Of a DNA stretch of 58,584 nt, positions 33,692-42,009 are shown piece after piece. Source of the DNA: Ardenticatenaceae bacterium (GTDB lineage Bacteria > Chloroflexota > Anaerolineae > Promineifilales > Promineifilaceae); NCBI GenBank assembly GCA_020634215.1, contig JACKCD010000034.1, positions 1 to 58,584 on the forward strand, in the 5' to 3' direction. Each line of letters starts with the position of its first letter. The first letter of the stretch is position 1. The notes under the pieces were generated by a model that made no database searches, had not been told where the DNA came from, and saw nothing but the letters and a program-made list of their open reading frames with translations. The position numbers and the translations under genes were made by a program.

Positions 33692-35386
33692 TCAAGCACA
33701 CAAATCCCTCAACGTGAGAGCAGGGAAGCCAAGCCGCTGGCCGATCTGGGCAATGGGAGGTGGCTCAAGCTGGGTTTGCTGCAGCAGGGCGGGCTGCTGG
33801 AAAATGTGGCGGGTGGGGGCATCGGCTAATAAACGGCCGTTATGCAGCACCACACAACGCGGCACATGGTCCGCCACCAGCCGCATATCGTGGGTAATCA
33901 GCACAATCGTCCGCCCCTGCCGGTTCAAATCGGTCAAAATCGCCATCAGCTCATCGGTGCTGCGCTGGTCAAGACCGCTGGTGGGTTCATCAAGCACAAG
34001 AACGGCCGTTTGCATCGCCACCACCGCCGCAATGCTCACCTTACGCCGCAGCCCAAACCCCAGCAGCGCCGGTTGCGTTTCAGCAAAAGGCAGCAACCCA
34101 AACTGCCTTAATGCCGCCGTCGTGCGTGCGGCAATTTCCGCCTCTGGTAGCCCCAAATTGCGTGGCCCCGCCGCCACTTCCTCTCGCACCGTCGCGCTAA
34201 AAATCATGTGGTCGGGGTTTTGGAAAACATACCCCACCGTTCGCGCCAATGCGGCCACTGGCGTGGCGGCAATATCGGCTCCATTCAGCAGCACGCGCCC
34301 CTGCGTTGGCCGCAACAATCCATTCAAATGCTTCACCAGGGTTGTTTTGCCCGACCCATTTTGCCCAACAATTGCCACAAACTCCCCCGCCCCGATGGTC
34401 AAATCAATGCCGTTAAGCGCTGCCTGCGTGCCGTCATAGGCGTAGGAGAGGGAGTCGAGGGTGAGGAGTGGGGCGTGGTCAACCTTTGGTTGGGGAGTGG
34501 GGAGTGGCGTGTCAGTACCTTGGGCGGTGAAGGTCCAATGAATCAGGGCTTGGGCGGCTTCGTCTAGCTGGGTGAAGCGAAACTGGGTGGCGTGGCGTTG
34601 GTTCAGGCAGTCGGCCAGTTCGCTGAGTTGGGGGACGGACAGCCCAATTTGGCGCAGGCGGGTAGGTGGGGTGAAAATGGTGGCGGCGGGGGCATCCGTG
34701 GCGACCTTACCGTTGTCCAGCACTACCACCCGGTCGGCAAAGGCGGCGATTTGCTCGCTTTCGTGCGACACCATGATGATGGTTATGCCTTCCTGCTGCC
34801 GCAGCGTTTCCACGGCGGCAAACACTTCTCGCTTGCCAATGGGGTCAAGATTGGCGGTGGGTTCGTCCAGCACCAGCACGGGGGGCTTCATGGCGAGGAT
34901 GGCGGCAATGGCGACGCGCTGTTTTTGCCCGCCGGACAGTTCAAAGGGGGAACGCTGACGAAAGTCGCCCATGCCGACGAGTTCCAACGCCCACGCGATG
35001 CGCTGCGCCATTTCGGCCGGAGGCAGCCCCAGCGTTTCCAGCCCAAAGGCGACTTCGGCCTCAACGGTCATGTTAAAAAGCTGGGTTTCCGGCTCCTGAA
35101 AGACAAGGCCGACCGTTTGGGCGAGTTCGGCAACGGGGTGGTGGCGGGAATTACGGCCGTTTATCCACACCTCGCCCCCAATCGTGCCACCTGTTGAATG
35201 AGGGACAATGCCGTTGAGAGCCAGGCACAGCGTCGTCTTGCCCACCCCCGTTGGTCCCATAATCGCCACAAACTCCCCTGCCTGCACGGCCAAGTCTACC
35301 CCATCCAACACCCAAACGGGTTCTGCCGTAGGCGAATGGGTGGGGTAGGCGTAGCTGAAATTGTGGAGGGCGAGGATGGGGGGCAA
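33692..35386 (-). CDS. ECF transporter ATPase, EcfA1-EcfA2 fusion
   Basis: This 564-residue protein contains two complete ABC ATPase domains in one chain. The first has Walker A GPTGVGKTT, signature LSGGQKQRVAIAAILA and Walker B VLVLDEPTANLDP; the second begins near residue 305 and has GQNGSGKTT, LGFGLRRKVSIAAVVA and VLVLDEPTSGLDQ. The second signature departs from L-S-G-G-Q (L-G-F-G-L-R), so the two sites may be unequal. Most ECF systems encode two ATPases separately; fused forms exist. The S-component gene lies just upstream, across a heptamer-repeat hairpin. Start context lacks a clear ribosome-binding site. Confidence 0.9.
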   Translation of the reverse strand: MPPILALHNFSYAYPTHSPTAEPVWVLDGVDLAVQAGEFVAIMGPTGVGKTTLCLALNGIVPHSTGGTIGGEVWINGRNSRHHPVAELAQTVGLVFQEPETQLFNMTVEAEVAFGLETLGLPPAEMAQRIAWALELVGMGDFRQRSPFELSGGQKQRVAIAAILAMKPPVLVLDEPTANLDPIGKREVFAAVETLRQQEGITIIMVSHESEQIAAFADRVVVLDNGKVATDAPAATIFTPPTRLRQIGLSVPQLSELADCLNQRHATQFRFTQLDEAAQALIHWTFTAQGTDTPLPTPQPKVDHAPLLTLDSLSYAYDGTQAALNGIDLTIGAGEFVAIVGQNGSGKTTLVKHLNGLLRPTQGRVLLNGADIAATPVAALARTVGYVFQNPDHMIFSATVREEVAAGPRNLGLPEAEIAARTTAALRQFGLLPFAETQPALLGFGLRRKVSIAAVVAMQTAVLVLDEPTSGLDQRSTDELMAILTDLNRQGRTIVLITHDMRLVADHVPRCVVLHNGRLLADAPTRHIFQQPALLQQTQLEPPPIAQIGQRLGFPALTLRDLCA

Positions 35387-35388
35387 GG

Positions 35389-35458
35389 AGTGTGGGGTGT
35401 GGGGTGTGGGGCGTAGGGTGTGAGAACACTCCCCACTCCCTACGCCCTACACCCTACA
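35389..35458. repeat. Heptamer repeat hairpin (GGTGTGG family)
   Basis: Units GGTGTGGGGTGTGGGGCGTA are followed by GTGAGAACACTCC and inverted copies CCCTACGCCCTACACCCTAC. It fills the gap between the S component and the fused ATPase on the minus strand, that is, inside the ecf operon. Confidence 0.85.
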
Positions 35459-35460
35459 AA

Positions 35461-35982
35461 TTATCTTTCTTGGAAAGATGGCGTACCGCCAAGCTGGTCA
35501 ATTTGCGGGTAGGCGCGGCGCACCAGTTGGTAGAGAACCAGACCGAGAATACCCAGACCAACCTGGAACAGATTAAACGGCAGTTCGGCAGCGGCTCCGG
35601 CAATGCCATAGCCATACAGGGTGGCTTCGCCGAGGAAATAGACCGCAACTAAAGCCAACCCGCCAACAATCCAAGCGATGATCATGCCGTTGATCCCTTT
35701 TTTCCAGCCTAAGTAGCCAGCCAAAACGCCGAGGCTGCCGTGGGCAATGAGGGTGAGCGGGGCAAAGCTGCCGTAACCGAGGGCGAGGTCGGCAATGGCG
35801 GCGCCAATGCCAGCGGCTACGCCGCCGACAACGGGGCCAAAGGCGAGGGCGATAAAGATTTCGGCGACGGCACCGGGGTGGGTGTAGCCACCGGTGGCGG
35901 GAATGGGTATGGGAACGACAGCTACCAGGACGGCGACGATGGCGATACAAACGGCCGTTAATGCAATTCGTTGAACATTCAT
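35461..35982 (-). CDS. ECF transporter S component
   Basis: This 173-residue membrane protein binds the vitamin-like substrate. Six hydrophobic segments are visible, with family positions GGYTHPGAVAEIFIALAFGP, GIGAAIADLALGYGSFAP and LIAHGSLGVLAGYLGWKKG, which resemble the ECF-ribofla_trS/HmpT group. The substrate cannot be assigned, and I saw no TPP, FMN or cobalamin riboswitch in the upstream 180 bases. The ATG at 35982 has AGGAAAGG upstream; a longer frame to 36099 lacks support. It is the first gene of the ecf operon. Confidence 0.85.
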   Translation of the reverse strand: MNVQRIALTAVCIAIVAVLVAVVPIPIPATGGYTHPGAVAEIFIALAFGPVVGGVAAGIGAAIADLALGYGSFAPLTLIAHGSLGVLAGYLGWKKGINGMIIAWIVGGLALVAVYFLGEATLYGYGIAGAAAELPFNLFQVGLGILGLVLYQLVRRAYPQIDQLGGTPSFQER

Positions 35983-36201
35983 AAACCTTTCCTCTTCATA
36001 TGCGTGGCCGACAAACCAACCACAAATTTCCTTTCCATCCAGTATAGCCAAGCTCGCCCGTTGGCGCGAATTACAATCAGCGATATTTCGCCGGGACAAT
36101 AGGCAGAAACCACCCTAAACTATCTGTCTGCGAACAAGAGCTATCCTTTTCCTCATTTTTCGCTATACTTGCCTTGGATTAGACATCACAAAAAATTCTA
36201 T
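35983..36201. other. Divergent gap between the ecf operon and hicA
   Basis: The minus strand has TATACT (complement near 36042-36047) as a possible -10 box for the ecf operon, and the plus strand has TATACT at 36164-36169 for hicA. No riboswitch-like fold was recognised. Confidence 0.3.
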
Positions 36202-36456
36202 ATGAGCAAACAAGAGAAAATTTTGCTAAAGGTGCTGCGTGGCACTTCAGATTCAAATATTGCTTTTGCGGATTTGTGTTTGTTACTATATCACTTGGGC
36301 TTTAATGAAAGGATCAGAGGTAGCCACCACATTTTTACAAAAGCTGGTGTTGAGGAAATTCTGAATTTGCAGCCAAAAGGCGATAAGGCAAAAGCGTATC
36401 AAGTGAAACAGGTTCGGAACGTTATTCTTCGTTACAAGTTAGCAGATGAGGATTAA
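36202..36456 (+). CDS. hicA: HicA family mRNA interferase toxin
   Basis: This 84-residue protein has the double-stranded-RNA-binding-like HicA plan: a helical start (EKILLKVLRGTSDSNIAFADLCLLLYHLGF), then the catalytic histidine in RGSHHIFTKAG and a C-terminal KAYQVKQVRNVILRYKL. HicA toxins cleave mRNA. The ATG at 36202 (MSKQEK) is preferred over 36169. The hicB gene starts three bases after its stop (TAAATATG). DNA here is A/T-rich compared with its neighbours. Confidence 0.85.
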   Translation: MSKQEKILLKVLRGTSDSNIAFADLCLLLYHLGFNERIRGSHHIFTKAGVEEILNLQPKGDKAKAYQVKQVRNVILRYKLADED

Positions 36457-36458
36457 AT

Positions 36459-36674
36459 ATGAGTAAGTATAGATATGAAGTAATTATTTACTGGAGTGAT
36501 GAAGATGAGGCTTTTATTGCTGAGGTTCCTGAATTACCTGGTTGTGCTGCCGATGGGGGTACCTACCAAGGTGTGTTAGCTGAATTAGAGCTTATTATTG
36601 ACGAGTGGATTGAAACAGCAGAGGAGATGGGTCGCCCCGTACCAGAACCCAAGGGACGTTTGCTCTTTGCATAG
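36459..36674 (+). CDS. hicB: HicB family antitoxin
   Basis: This 71-residue protein has the HicB core: YEVIIYWSDEDEAFIAEVPE, LPGCAADGGTYQGVLAELEL and EWIETAEEMGRPVPEP. It neutralises HicA. It lacks a C-terminal DNA-binding helix-turn-helix or ribbon, which is common in short HicB forms. It pairs with the gene just upstream. Confidence 0.9.
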   Translation: MSKYRYEVIIYWSDEDEAFIAEVPELPGCAADGGTYQGVLAELELIIDEWIETAEEMGRPVPEPKGRLLFA

Positions 36675-36692
36675 CCACCGAGATTAAAAGCG

Positions 36693-36757
36693 TAGCCGAA
36701 CTTTCCAACGTTCGCTTTTGGGTTGTCCCGAAGAACGAGAATTGGAATCCTCGGCTA
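36693..36757. repeat. Long imperfect hairpin element after hicB
   Basis: Left arm TAGCCGA (36693-36699), TTCCAA (36703-36708), CGTTC (36709-36713); right arm GAACG (36733-36737), TTGGAA (36742-36747), TCGGCTA (36751-36757). Eighteen base pairs are interrupted by small loops of equal or near-equal size. Too symmetrical for chance; a dispersed mobile hairpin, a recombination site or a terminator are all possible. Confidence 0.6.
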
Positions 36758-36792
36758 CTGAGCGAAAATGAGAACATACGAGGAGAAAAAGA

Positions 36793-36909
36793 ATGAACCA
36801 GATAACCCGATTGATTGTTCGTGATAAATTGAGAAAAGCAGCAGATTTACCCTTTTGGATAGAACCAAACCGACTTAAAAATAAGAAACACCGAACCAGT
36901 TGGCGGTAA
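36793..36909 (+). CDS. Small ORF, 38 residues, downstream of hicAB
   Basis: An ATG with GAGGAGAAAAAG just upstream opens a 38-codon frame with a basic, non-hydrophobic product (starts MNQITRLIVRDKLRKAADL, ends KKHRTSWR). Its last codons run into the CAGTAAC heptamer repeat. No family is recognised. The strong ribosome-binding site and distinct composition support translation, but this could be a remnant of the accessory segment. Confidence 0.4.
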   Translation: MNQITRLIVRDKLRKAADLPFWIEPNRLKNKKHRTSWR

Positions 36910-36998
36910 TCAGTAACCAGTAAACGGTAATCAGTAAACAGTACCTCGACTGTCATTCACACACTGATTACTGATAACTGACAACTGATTACCGAAAC
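36905..36998. repeat. Heptamer repeat hairpin (CAGTAAC/CAGTAAT family)
   Basis: GGTAATCAGTAACCAGTAAA and further units up to about 36941 are mirrored by ACTGATTACTGATAACTGAC and CTGATTACCG at 36962-36992, upstream of mutS2. Confidence 0.85.
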
Positions 36999-37026
36999 AG
37001 GGTATGGTGTTGGAACAATCAAAACG

Positions 37027-39471
37027 ATGGACACGAAATCTTTACATACCCTTGAATTTGACAAAATACGCCGAATTTTGGCTGGTTACACCAGCTTTAG
37101 CGCCGGGGAAGAGCTGGCTCAACAACTGAAACCGACAACCGACCGCTTTGTGGCGGAGCGGTGGCAGGCGGAAACGCAGGAAGCGTTTCAACTTTTTAGC
37201 AGCGATTTGAATGTGACGATTGGCGGGGCGCGGGATGTGCGACGGCCGACCGACAATGCGTTACGTGGTTTTGTGCTGCCGGCCGAAGATTTACTCGCCA
37301 TTCGCAGCACCATCGTCGCTGCCCGCACCCTCAGCCGCCAGCTCAAAAAAGTAGAAGACCGTTACCCCTCTTTGGGCGAACACGCCACCCTCATTGAAGA
37401 TTGTCCGGGGCTGGTGACAGCCATTAGCCAAACGATTGACGAGCGCGGCGAGGTGCTGGACAGCGCCAGCCCCAAGCTGGCAAAAATCCGGCAGCAGCAG
37501 CGGGTGGTGCATGGGCGCATTCAGGACAAGCTACAGCGCATCCTGAACAGCAGCCTGAACCAATATTTGCAGGAAGCGATTGTAACGCAGAGAAACGGCC
37601 GTTATGTTCTCCCCGTCAAAGCCGATGCCAAAGGACGCATTCGCGGCATTGTCCACGACCAAAGCGGCAGCGGGGCTACGCTGTGGATGGAACCCCTTGC
37701 CACCGTTGACCTCAACAACGAATATCGCGGCCTTTTCATCGAAGAGCAAGAAGAGATCAACCGCATCCTGCGCGAACTATCGGCACAGGTAGCCGACTAT
37801 GCCGATGTCATCAAACGCATCGTTGAGCGCATGGCCGACCTTGACCTCATCTTTGCTCGCGGCCGCTACGCCCTGCAAATGGACGGCATTCGCCCCGAAT
37901 TTGTCGAGTGGCGCACCTTTGAGCAGCCCAAACCACCCAAACATCCCAACGAACGCGCCAAATGGGTGCCCCCGCCGCCCAATTTACACCCCGGCTCCAC
38001 CGTTTGGGTCAAAGGGGCGCGGCACCCCATGCTGCCAGCGAGCAGCGTGGTGCCCACTAACTGGACCGTAGACGACGACACCTTTGTCGTCCTCATCACC
38101 GGCCCCAACACCGGCGGCAAAACCGTCAGCCTGAAAACAATGGGGCTGATGGTGCTGATGGCGCAGTCGGGGCTGCATTTGCCCGCTACCGATGCCCGGC
38201 TGACGTTGTTCAACAACGTCTATGCCGACATTGGCGACGAGCAATCTATTGAGCAAAGCCTCTCCACTTTTTCCGCCCACATGACCAACATCGTTCGCAT
38301 CTTGGGCGTGGTAGATGATCGCTCCTTGGTGCTACTGGATGAACTTGGCTCCGGCACCGACCCGACGGAAGGGGCGGCACTGGCGATGTCAATCACCAAC
38401 TTTTTGCGTGACAAAGGGGCAACGACTTTTATCGCCACCCATTACCCCGAGCTAAAAATCTACGCCAGCCAGACAGAAGGGGCGGTCAACGCCTCGCTGC
38501 TGTTTGATGTGGAAACGCTGTCGCCGACGTATGAGATGAGCATCGGCATTCCGGGGCGGTCGAATGCGTTTGCCATTGCGCGGCGGCTGGGGCTGGATGA
38601 AACCATTCTCGATGAGGCAATGCGGTTTGTGGGGGTAGACAGCCATCAGGCCGACGACCTGCTGGGTTCGATTCAGGATTTGCGCGACCAGATGGAGGCG
38701 GAAGAGGCGGTGACGCGGCTGGCGCAGCGGGATGCCGAGAAAATCCGTGACCTGCTGCAAGAGCGGCTGGCGCAAATTGAGCAGGAGCGCACCGAAGTAA
38801 TGGCGGAGGCGAAGCGGCAGGCAGAGAAAGAGCTGGAGAAAATCCGGCTGGAGCTGCGCCAGGTGCGCCGCCAAATTCGGGATGCGGAATCTATTAACGC
38901 GCTGAAGAAGGCGAGCAAGGCGGTGGACACGCTGGAAGAGGAGAAGGTTGAAGAGCTTCAGCCGGCTCCGGCCAAAAGCAGCCAGACGGCAACGGTGCGG
39001 AAGCTGCGGAAGTCGCTGGAGGTGGGGGATGTGGTGCGGCTGAAGACGCTGAACACCAAGGGCGAAGTTGTTTCGATCAGCAAAAACCAGGTGGTGGTGG
39101 CGATTGGGCGGCTGAGTATGAAGACGCAGTTGAGCGACCTGGAGTTTTTGGAACGGCCGTCTGAAACTGAGGAAGAGGAGCCGCTGGTTGAAATTGACGA
39201 AGCTCCGATGGCGGTGTCGGTGGATATGGAGCTGGATTTGCGCGGCGAACGGGTGGAAACGGGGCTGGCGCGGTTGAACCGGTATTTGGACAATGCGTTT
39301 TTGGCGCGGATGCCGTGGGTTCGGATTATTCATGGTAAGGGGACGGGAAGGATGCGAACGGCCGTTCGTGAAGCCCTGACCCAAAGCGGCCACGTCACTT
39401 CCTGGGAAGAAGGCAAAGACGGTGAAGGGGGTGATGGGGTGACGGTGGCGCGATTGGTGGGGCATCGGTAG
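37027..39471 (+). CDS. mutS2: MutS2 endonuclease / ribosome rescue factor
   Basis: This 814-residue protein has the MutS2 layout: N-terminal core and lever, ATPase with Walker A GPNTGGKTVSLKT near residue 359, LVLLDELGSGTDPTEGAAL (Walker B) and TFIATHYPELK, then a long charged coiled coil (about 520-620), a KOW-like segment and a C-terminal Smr nuclease domain with LDLRGERV near 737 and IHGKGTG near 769. MutS2 suppresses recombination and, in some bacteria, splits stalled ribosomes. One AACGGCCGTT codes N-G-R in the core domain (QRNGRYVLP). A heptamer hairpin lies on each side of the gene. Confidence 0.95.
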   Translation: MDTKSLHTLEFDKIRRILAGYTSFSAGEELAQQLKPTTDRFVAERWQAETQEAFQLFSSDLNVTIGGARDVRRPTDNALRGFVLPAEDLLAIRSTIVAARTLSRQLKKVEDRYPSLGEHATLIEDCPGLVTAISQTIDERGEVLDSASPKLAKIRQQQRVVHGRIQDKLQRILNSSLNQYLQEAIVTQRNGRYVLPVKADAKGRIRGIVHDQSGSGATLWMEPLATVDLNNEYRGLFIEEQEEINRILRELSAQVADYADVIKRIVERMADLDLIFARGRYALQMDGIRPEFVEWRTFEQPKPPKHPNERAKWVPPPPNLHPGSTVWVKGARHPMLPASSVVPTNWTVDDDTFVVLITGPNTGGKTVSLKTMGLMVLMAQSGLHLPATDARLTLFNNVYADIGDEQSIEQSLSTFSAHMTNIVRILGVVDDRSLVLLDELGSGTDPTEGAALAMSITNFLRDKGATTFIATHYPELKIYASQTEGAVNASLLFDVETLSPTYEMSIGIPGRSNAFAIARRLGLDETILDEAMRFVGVDSHQADDLLGSIQDLRDQMEAEEAVTRLAQRDAEKIRDLLQERLAQIEQERTEVMAEAKRQAEKELEKIRLELRQVRRQIRDAESINALKKASKAVDTLEEEKVEELQPAPAKSSQTATVRKLRKSLEVGDVVRLKTLNTKGEVVSISKNQVVVAIGRLSMKTQLSDLEFLERPSETEEEEPLVEIDEAPMAVSVDMELDLRGERVETGLARLNRYLDNAFLARMPWVRIIHGKGTGRMRTAVREALTQSGHVTSWEEGKDGEGGDGVTVARLVGHR

Positions 39472-39472
39472 A

Positions 39473-39550
39473 CAGTAATCGGTAATCAGTAATCGGTAAT
39501 CAGTGACCAGTTTTGACTGATTACCGATTACTGATTACTGTTTACTGGTC
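39473..39550. repeat. Heptamer repeat hairpin (CAGTAAT family)
   Basis: CAGTAATCGGTAATCAGTAA continues to 39510 and is mirrored by ACTGATTACCGATTACTGAT and TACTGTTTACTGGTCAC, filling the gap between mutS2 and the HAD gene. Confidence 0.88.
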
Positions 39551-39556
39551 ACAGGT

Positions 39557-40306
39557 ATGATAGAAGCAGTTGTTTTTGACCTCGGCGGGACGCTGATTGA
39601 ATATGCAGGGGAGTGGACGGCGTGGCCGGATTTGGAAACGCCGGGGTTTGCGGCGGCCTATGGCTATTTGCAGGCGCAAGGGACGGTACTGCCGTCGTTT
39701 GACACATTCCGCGAGGCAGGGTTTGGGCTGCTGCCGCTGCGATGGCGCGGTGCCACGCGGGGCGAGCGTAATTTACGGCTGGCGGAACTGTTGGGAGAAG
39801 TAACGGCCGCCTGTGGCGTGGCTGTGCCGTTGGCGCAGCTTTTTCAGGCCAGCAAGCAGTATGAGCAGGCGATTTCGGGGCAGGCGCACCTGATGCCGCA
39901 CGCACGGGAGACGCTGGCACTGCTCAAATGGCAGGGGTATAAGCTGGGGCTACTGTCAAACACAATGTTTACGGGTGAAGGCCACATCGCCGATTTGCGC
40001 CGCTATGGGCTGCTGGAATTTTTTGATGCGCTGTTGTTTTCAGCCGACGTGGACAAATGGAAGCCCAACCCGGAGCCATTTTGGCACGTGTTGGCGGATT
40101 TGGGGGTGGAGGCGGCGGAAACGGCCGTTTATGTGGGCGACGACCCGGCTAGTGATGTGGTGGGTGGACGCAGCGCGGGGATGTTGACGGTGTTTTGTGT
40201 GGGAAACGGCCGTTTTCCTCAACCCGACCATGTGATTCCCCACGCCAAAATTGATGATCTGGCGGTGCTGCCATCGCTGCTAGAGAGGCTAAATAATAGC
40301 AAATAG
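39557..40306 (+). CDS. HAD family hydrolase
   Basis: This 249-residue protein has HAD motif I VFDLGGTLIEYA (nucleophile aspartate; the usual second D is replaced by G-T-L), motif II in GLLSNTMF, motif III lysine in DVDKWKPNPEPF and motif IV YVGDDPASDVVGGRSAGM. Motif I reads D-L-G-G-T rather than D-x-D-x-T, so the acid/base aspartate is missing; this occurs in some HAD subfamilies and may lower phosphatase activity. Three AACGGCCGTT-type sites lie inside. Substrate unknown. Confidence 0.82.
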   Translation: MIEAVVFDLGGTLIEYAGEWTAWPDLETPGFAAAYGYLQAQGTVLPSFDTFREAGFGLLPLRWRGATRGERNLRLAELLGEVTAACGVAVPLAQLFQASKQYEQAISGQAHLMPHARETLALLKWQGYKLGLLSNTMFTGEGHIADLRRYGLLEFFDALLFSADVDKWKPNPEPFWHVLADLGVEAAETAVYVGDDPASDVVGGRSAGMLTVFCVGNGRFPQPDHVIPHAKIDDLAVLPSLLERLNNSK

Positions 40307-40309
40307 CGA

Positions 40310-40364
40310 TTGGAGATTGGAGATTGATGAGGGTTCATAATCTCCAATCTCTAATCTCCAATTC
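40310..40364. repeat. Heptamer repeat hairpin (GGAGATT family)
   Basis: GATTGGAGATTGGAGATTGA is mirrored by AATCTCCAATCTCTAATCTC, between the HAD gene and the TPR gene. Confidence 0.85.
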
Positions 40365-40374
40365 CCAAACCGCA

Positions 40375-40863
40375 ATGAGCAGCGACGATTTAATCCAACA
40401 GCAGGCAAAAATCCTTTTTGAGCAAGCCTATCGCCACCAGCGCAAGGGGGAATTGGGGGATGCGATTGAACTGTACAAACGCTCCATCGCCATGTTTGCC
40501 ACTGCCGAAGCCTATACCTTTTTGGGGTGGAGCTACAGCATGATGCGTCGCTATGATGACGCGATTGAAATGTGCCACAAGGCGATTGAACTCGATCCCG
40601 ATTATGGCAACCCCTACAACGACATTGGGGCGTATTTGCTGGAGCAGGAAAAATATGCCGAGGCCATTCCCTGGCTGGAAAAGGCAATCGTTGCGCCACG
40701 CTATGAAGCGCGGCAATATCCCCATACCAATTTGGGGCGAGCTTATGAAAAGCTGGGGGAGCATCGGCGGGCACTGCGCTGCTACAACGAGGCACTGCGG
40801 CTTGATCCGCTGTATTTGCCGGCCGAATGGGCAAAAACGGCGCTGTTGGGGAAGCTGAATTGA
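40375..40863 (+). CDS. Tetratricopeptide repeat protein
   Basis: This 162-residue protein is made of about four TPR units, seen in AYRHQRKGELGDAIELYKRS, AYTFLGWSYSMMRRYDDAIE, PYNDIGAYLLEQEKYAEAIP and LGRAYEKLGEHRRALRCYNE. There is no signal peptide, so it is probably a cytoplasmic scaffold. The ATG at 40375 begins the folded part; it has no Shine-Dalgarno sequence and follows a GGAGATT hairpin by ten bases. Confidence 0.85.
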   Translation: MSSDDLIQQQAKILFEQAYRHQRKGELGDAIELYKRSIAMFATAEAYTFLGWSYSMMRRYDDAIEMCHKAIELDPDYGNPYNDIGAYLLEQEKYAEAIPWLEKAIVAPRYEARQYPHTNLGRAYEKLGEHRRALRCYNEALRLDPLYLPAEWAKTALLGKLN

Positions 40864-40881
40864 AAAGCTGAATTGAAAAGC

Positions 40882-40949
40882 TGCAAGTAGCAGGTGGCAA
40901 GTGGCAAGTCTTGTTGGCATATGTGACTTGCCACCTGTTACTTGTTACG
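40882..40949. repeat. Heptamer repeat hairpin (GGCAAGT family)
   Basis: CAAGTAGCAGGTGGCAAGTG and GCAAGTC are mirrored by GACTTGCCACCTGTTACTTG. It lies at the meeting point of two convergent genes and overlaps the final codons of the epimerase gene. Confidence 0.85.
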
Positions 40950-41901
40950 CCAAGACCCGTTCGCTTTCTTCAAACCAGGCCAGCGTTTCGCGTAGGCCAT
41001 CTAAAATGGAAGTTTGGGGCTGGTAGCCAAGAATGTTACGAGCGCGGCTGATGTCGGCGTAGGAATGTTTGATGTCGCCTTCCCGTTCGGTGCCATAGTT
41101 AACAGGGATGTCGTGGCCGGTGATTTGGCGTAGGGCATCCACAATTTGATTGAGGCTGGTTTGTTCGCCGCGCCCCACGTTAAAAACGGCCGTTGGTGTT
41201 TCTCCATTCACCAGTTTTAATACCGATGCCTGGGCGGCTCGTAAATTGGCCTGCACTACATCCCCCACGTAAACAAAATCCCGCGTTTGCTCCCCATCGC
41301 CAAAAATGGTAACGTCCTGCCCCTGCATGGCGCGGCGGCAAAAGATGGACAGCACGCCGGAATAGGGGGAAGAGGGGTCTTGGCGGGGGCCAAAGATATT
41401 CATATAGCGCAGCCCTACCATTTCAACGCCATAGCTGGCGGTGTAGGCACCGGCCATGATTTCGCTCATCTGCTTGGCAGCCGCGTAGGGCGTAATGGGT
41501 GCGAGCGAGTCGCTTTCTTGTTTAGGCAGCTTGGGCAAGTTGCCATAGACGGCGGCCGATGATGCATAGACGACGCGCCGCACGCCACAATCGCGGGCAG
41601 CGTCAAAGACATTGAAGGTGCCGTTGACGTTGCTAAGATGGTTGTGCAGCGGTTCCTTGATGGAAAGCGGGACGCTGACAAGGGCGGCTTGGTGGAAGAT
41701 GAGGCTACAACCGGAAACGGCCGTTTGTACTGTCTCCCGATCCGCAATATCCCCCTCAATAAACTCCACCGGCAGCCCGGCCAGGTTCTCCAGCTTGCCC
41801 GTGCTAAGGTTATCTAGCACCCGTACCCGCGCCCCCTCCTTGACCAGTGCCTCGACCAAATGTGACCCTAAAAAGCCTGCACCACCCGTCACTAATACCA
41901 T
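40945..41901 (-). CDS. NAD-dependent epimerase, UDP-glucose 4-epimerase-like
   Basis: This 318-residue extended short-chain dehydrogenase has the NAD site VTGGAGFLGSHL, the catalytic serine region YASSAAVYGNLP and the Y-x-x-x-K pair in TPYAAAKQMSE. NIFGPRQDPSSPYSGV and DGEQTRDFVYVGDVV are typical of UDP-sugar 4-epimerases that act on UDP-glucose, UDP-N-acetylglucosamine or UDP-glucuronate. AGGAG upstream of the ATG supports the start. It stands alone rather than in a polysaccharide cluster. Confidence 0.9.
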   Translation of the reverse strand: MVLVTGGAGFLGSHLVEALVKEGARVRVLDNLSTGKLENLAGLPVEFIEGDIADRETVQTAVSGCSLIFHQAALVSVPLSIKEPLHNHLSNVNGTFNVFDAARDCGVRRVVYASSAAVYGNLPKLPKQESDSLAPITPYAAAKQMSEIMAGAYTASYGVEMVGLRYMNIFGPRQDPSSPYSGVLSIFCRRAMQGQDVTIFGDGEQTRDFVYVGDVVQANLRAAQASVLKLVNGETPTAVFNVGRGEQTSLNQIVDALRQITGHDIPVNYGTEREGDIKHSYADISRARNILGYQPQTSILDGLRETLAWFEESERVLA

Positions 41902-41911
41902 GATACGCTCC

Positions 41912-41947
41912 TATAATTGACGATTAATGAATTACGATTTACGATTC
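41912..41947. repeat. Short heptamer repeat (TTACGAT family)
   Basis: ATTGACGATTAATGAATTAC and GATTTACGATTCGG give TTACGAT-type units upstream of the epimerase gene. No complete inverted copy was found. Confidence 0.5.
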
Positions 41948-42009
41948 GGCCACACGACGAGGCCTCTATTATCCGTTTATCGTAACGAGCGAATCTTAAA
42001 TCCTTTCTT

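Noticed and set aside
35983..36168. Vitamin riboswitch upstream of the ECF S component
   Set aside because: No conserved TPP, FMN, cobalamin or folate core sequences could be found in this leader.
36693..36757. Integron attC site
   Set aside because: The ends lack the G-T-T-R-R-R-Y and R-Y-Y-Y-A-A-C core sites and no integrase gene is present.
38452..39465. A 337-codon open frame opposite the end of mutS2
   Set aside because: The sense strand encodes the conserved coiled coil and Smr domain; the antisense product is rich in H, R, P and Q with no motif.
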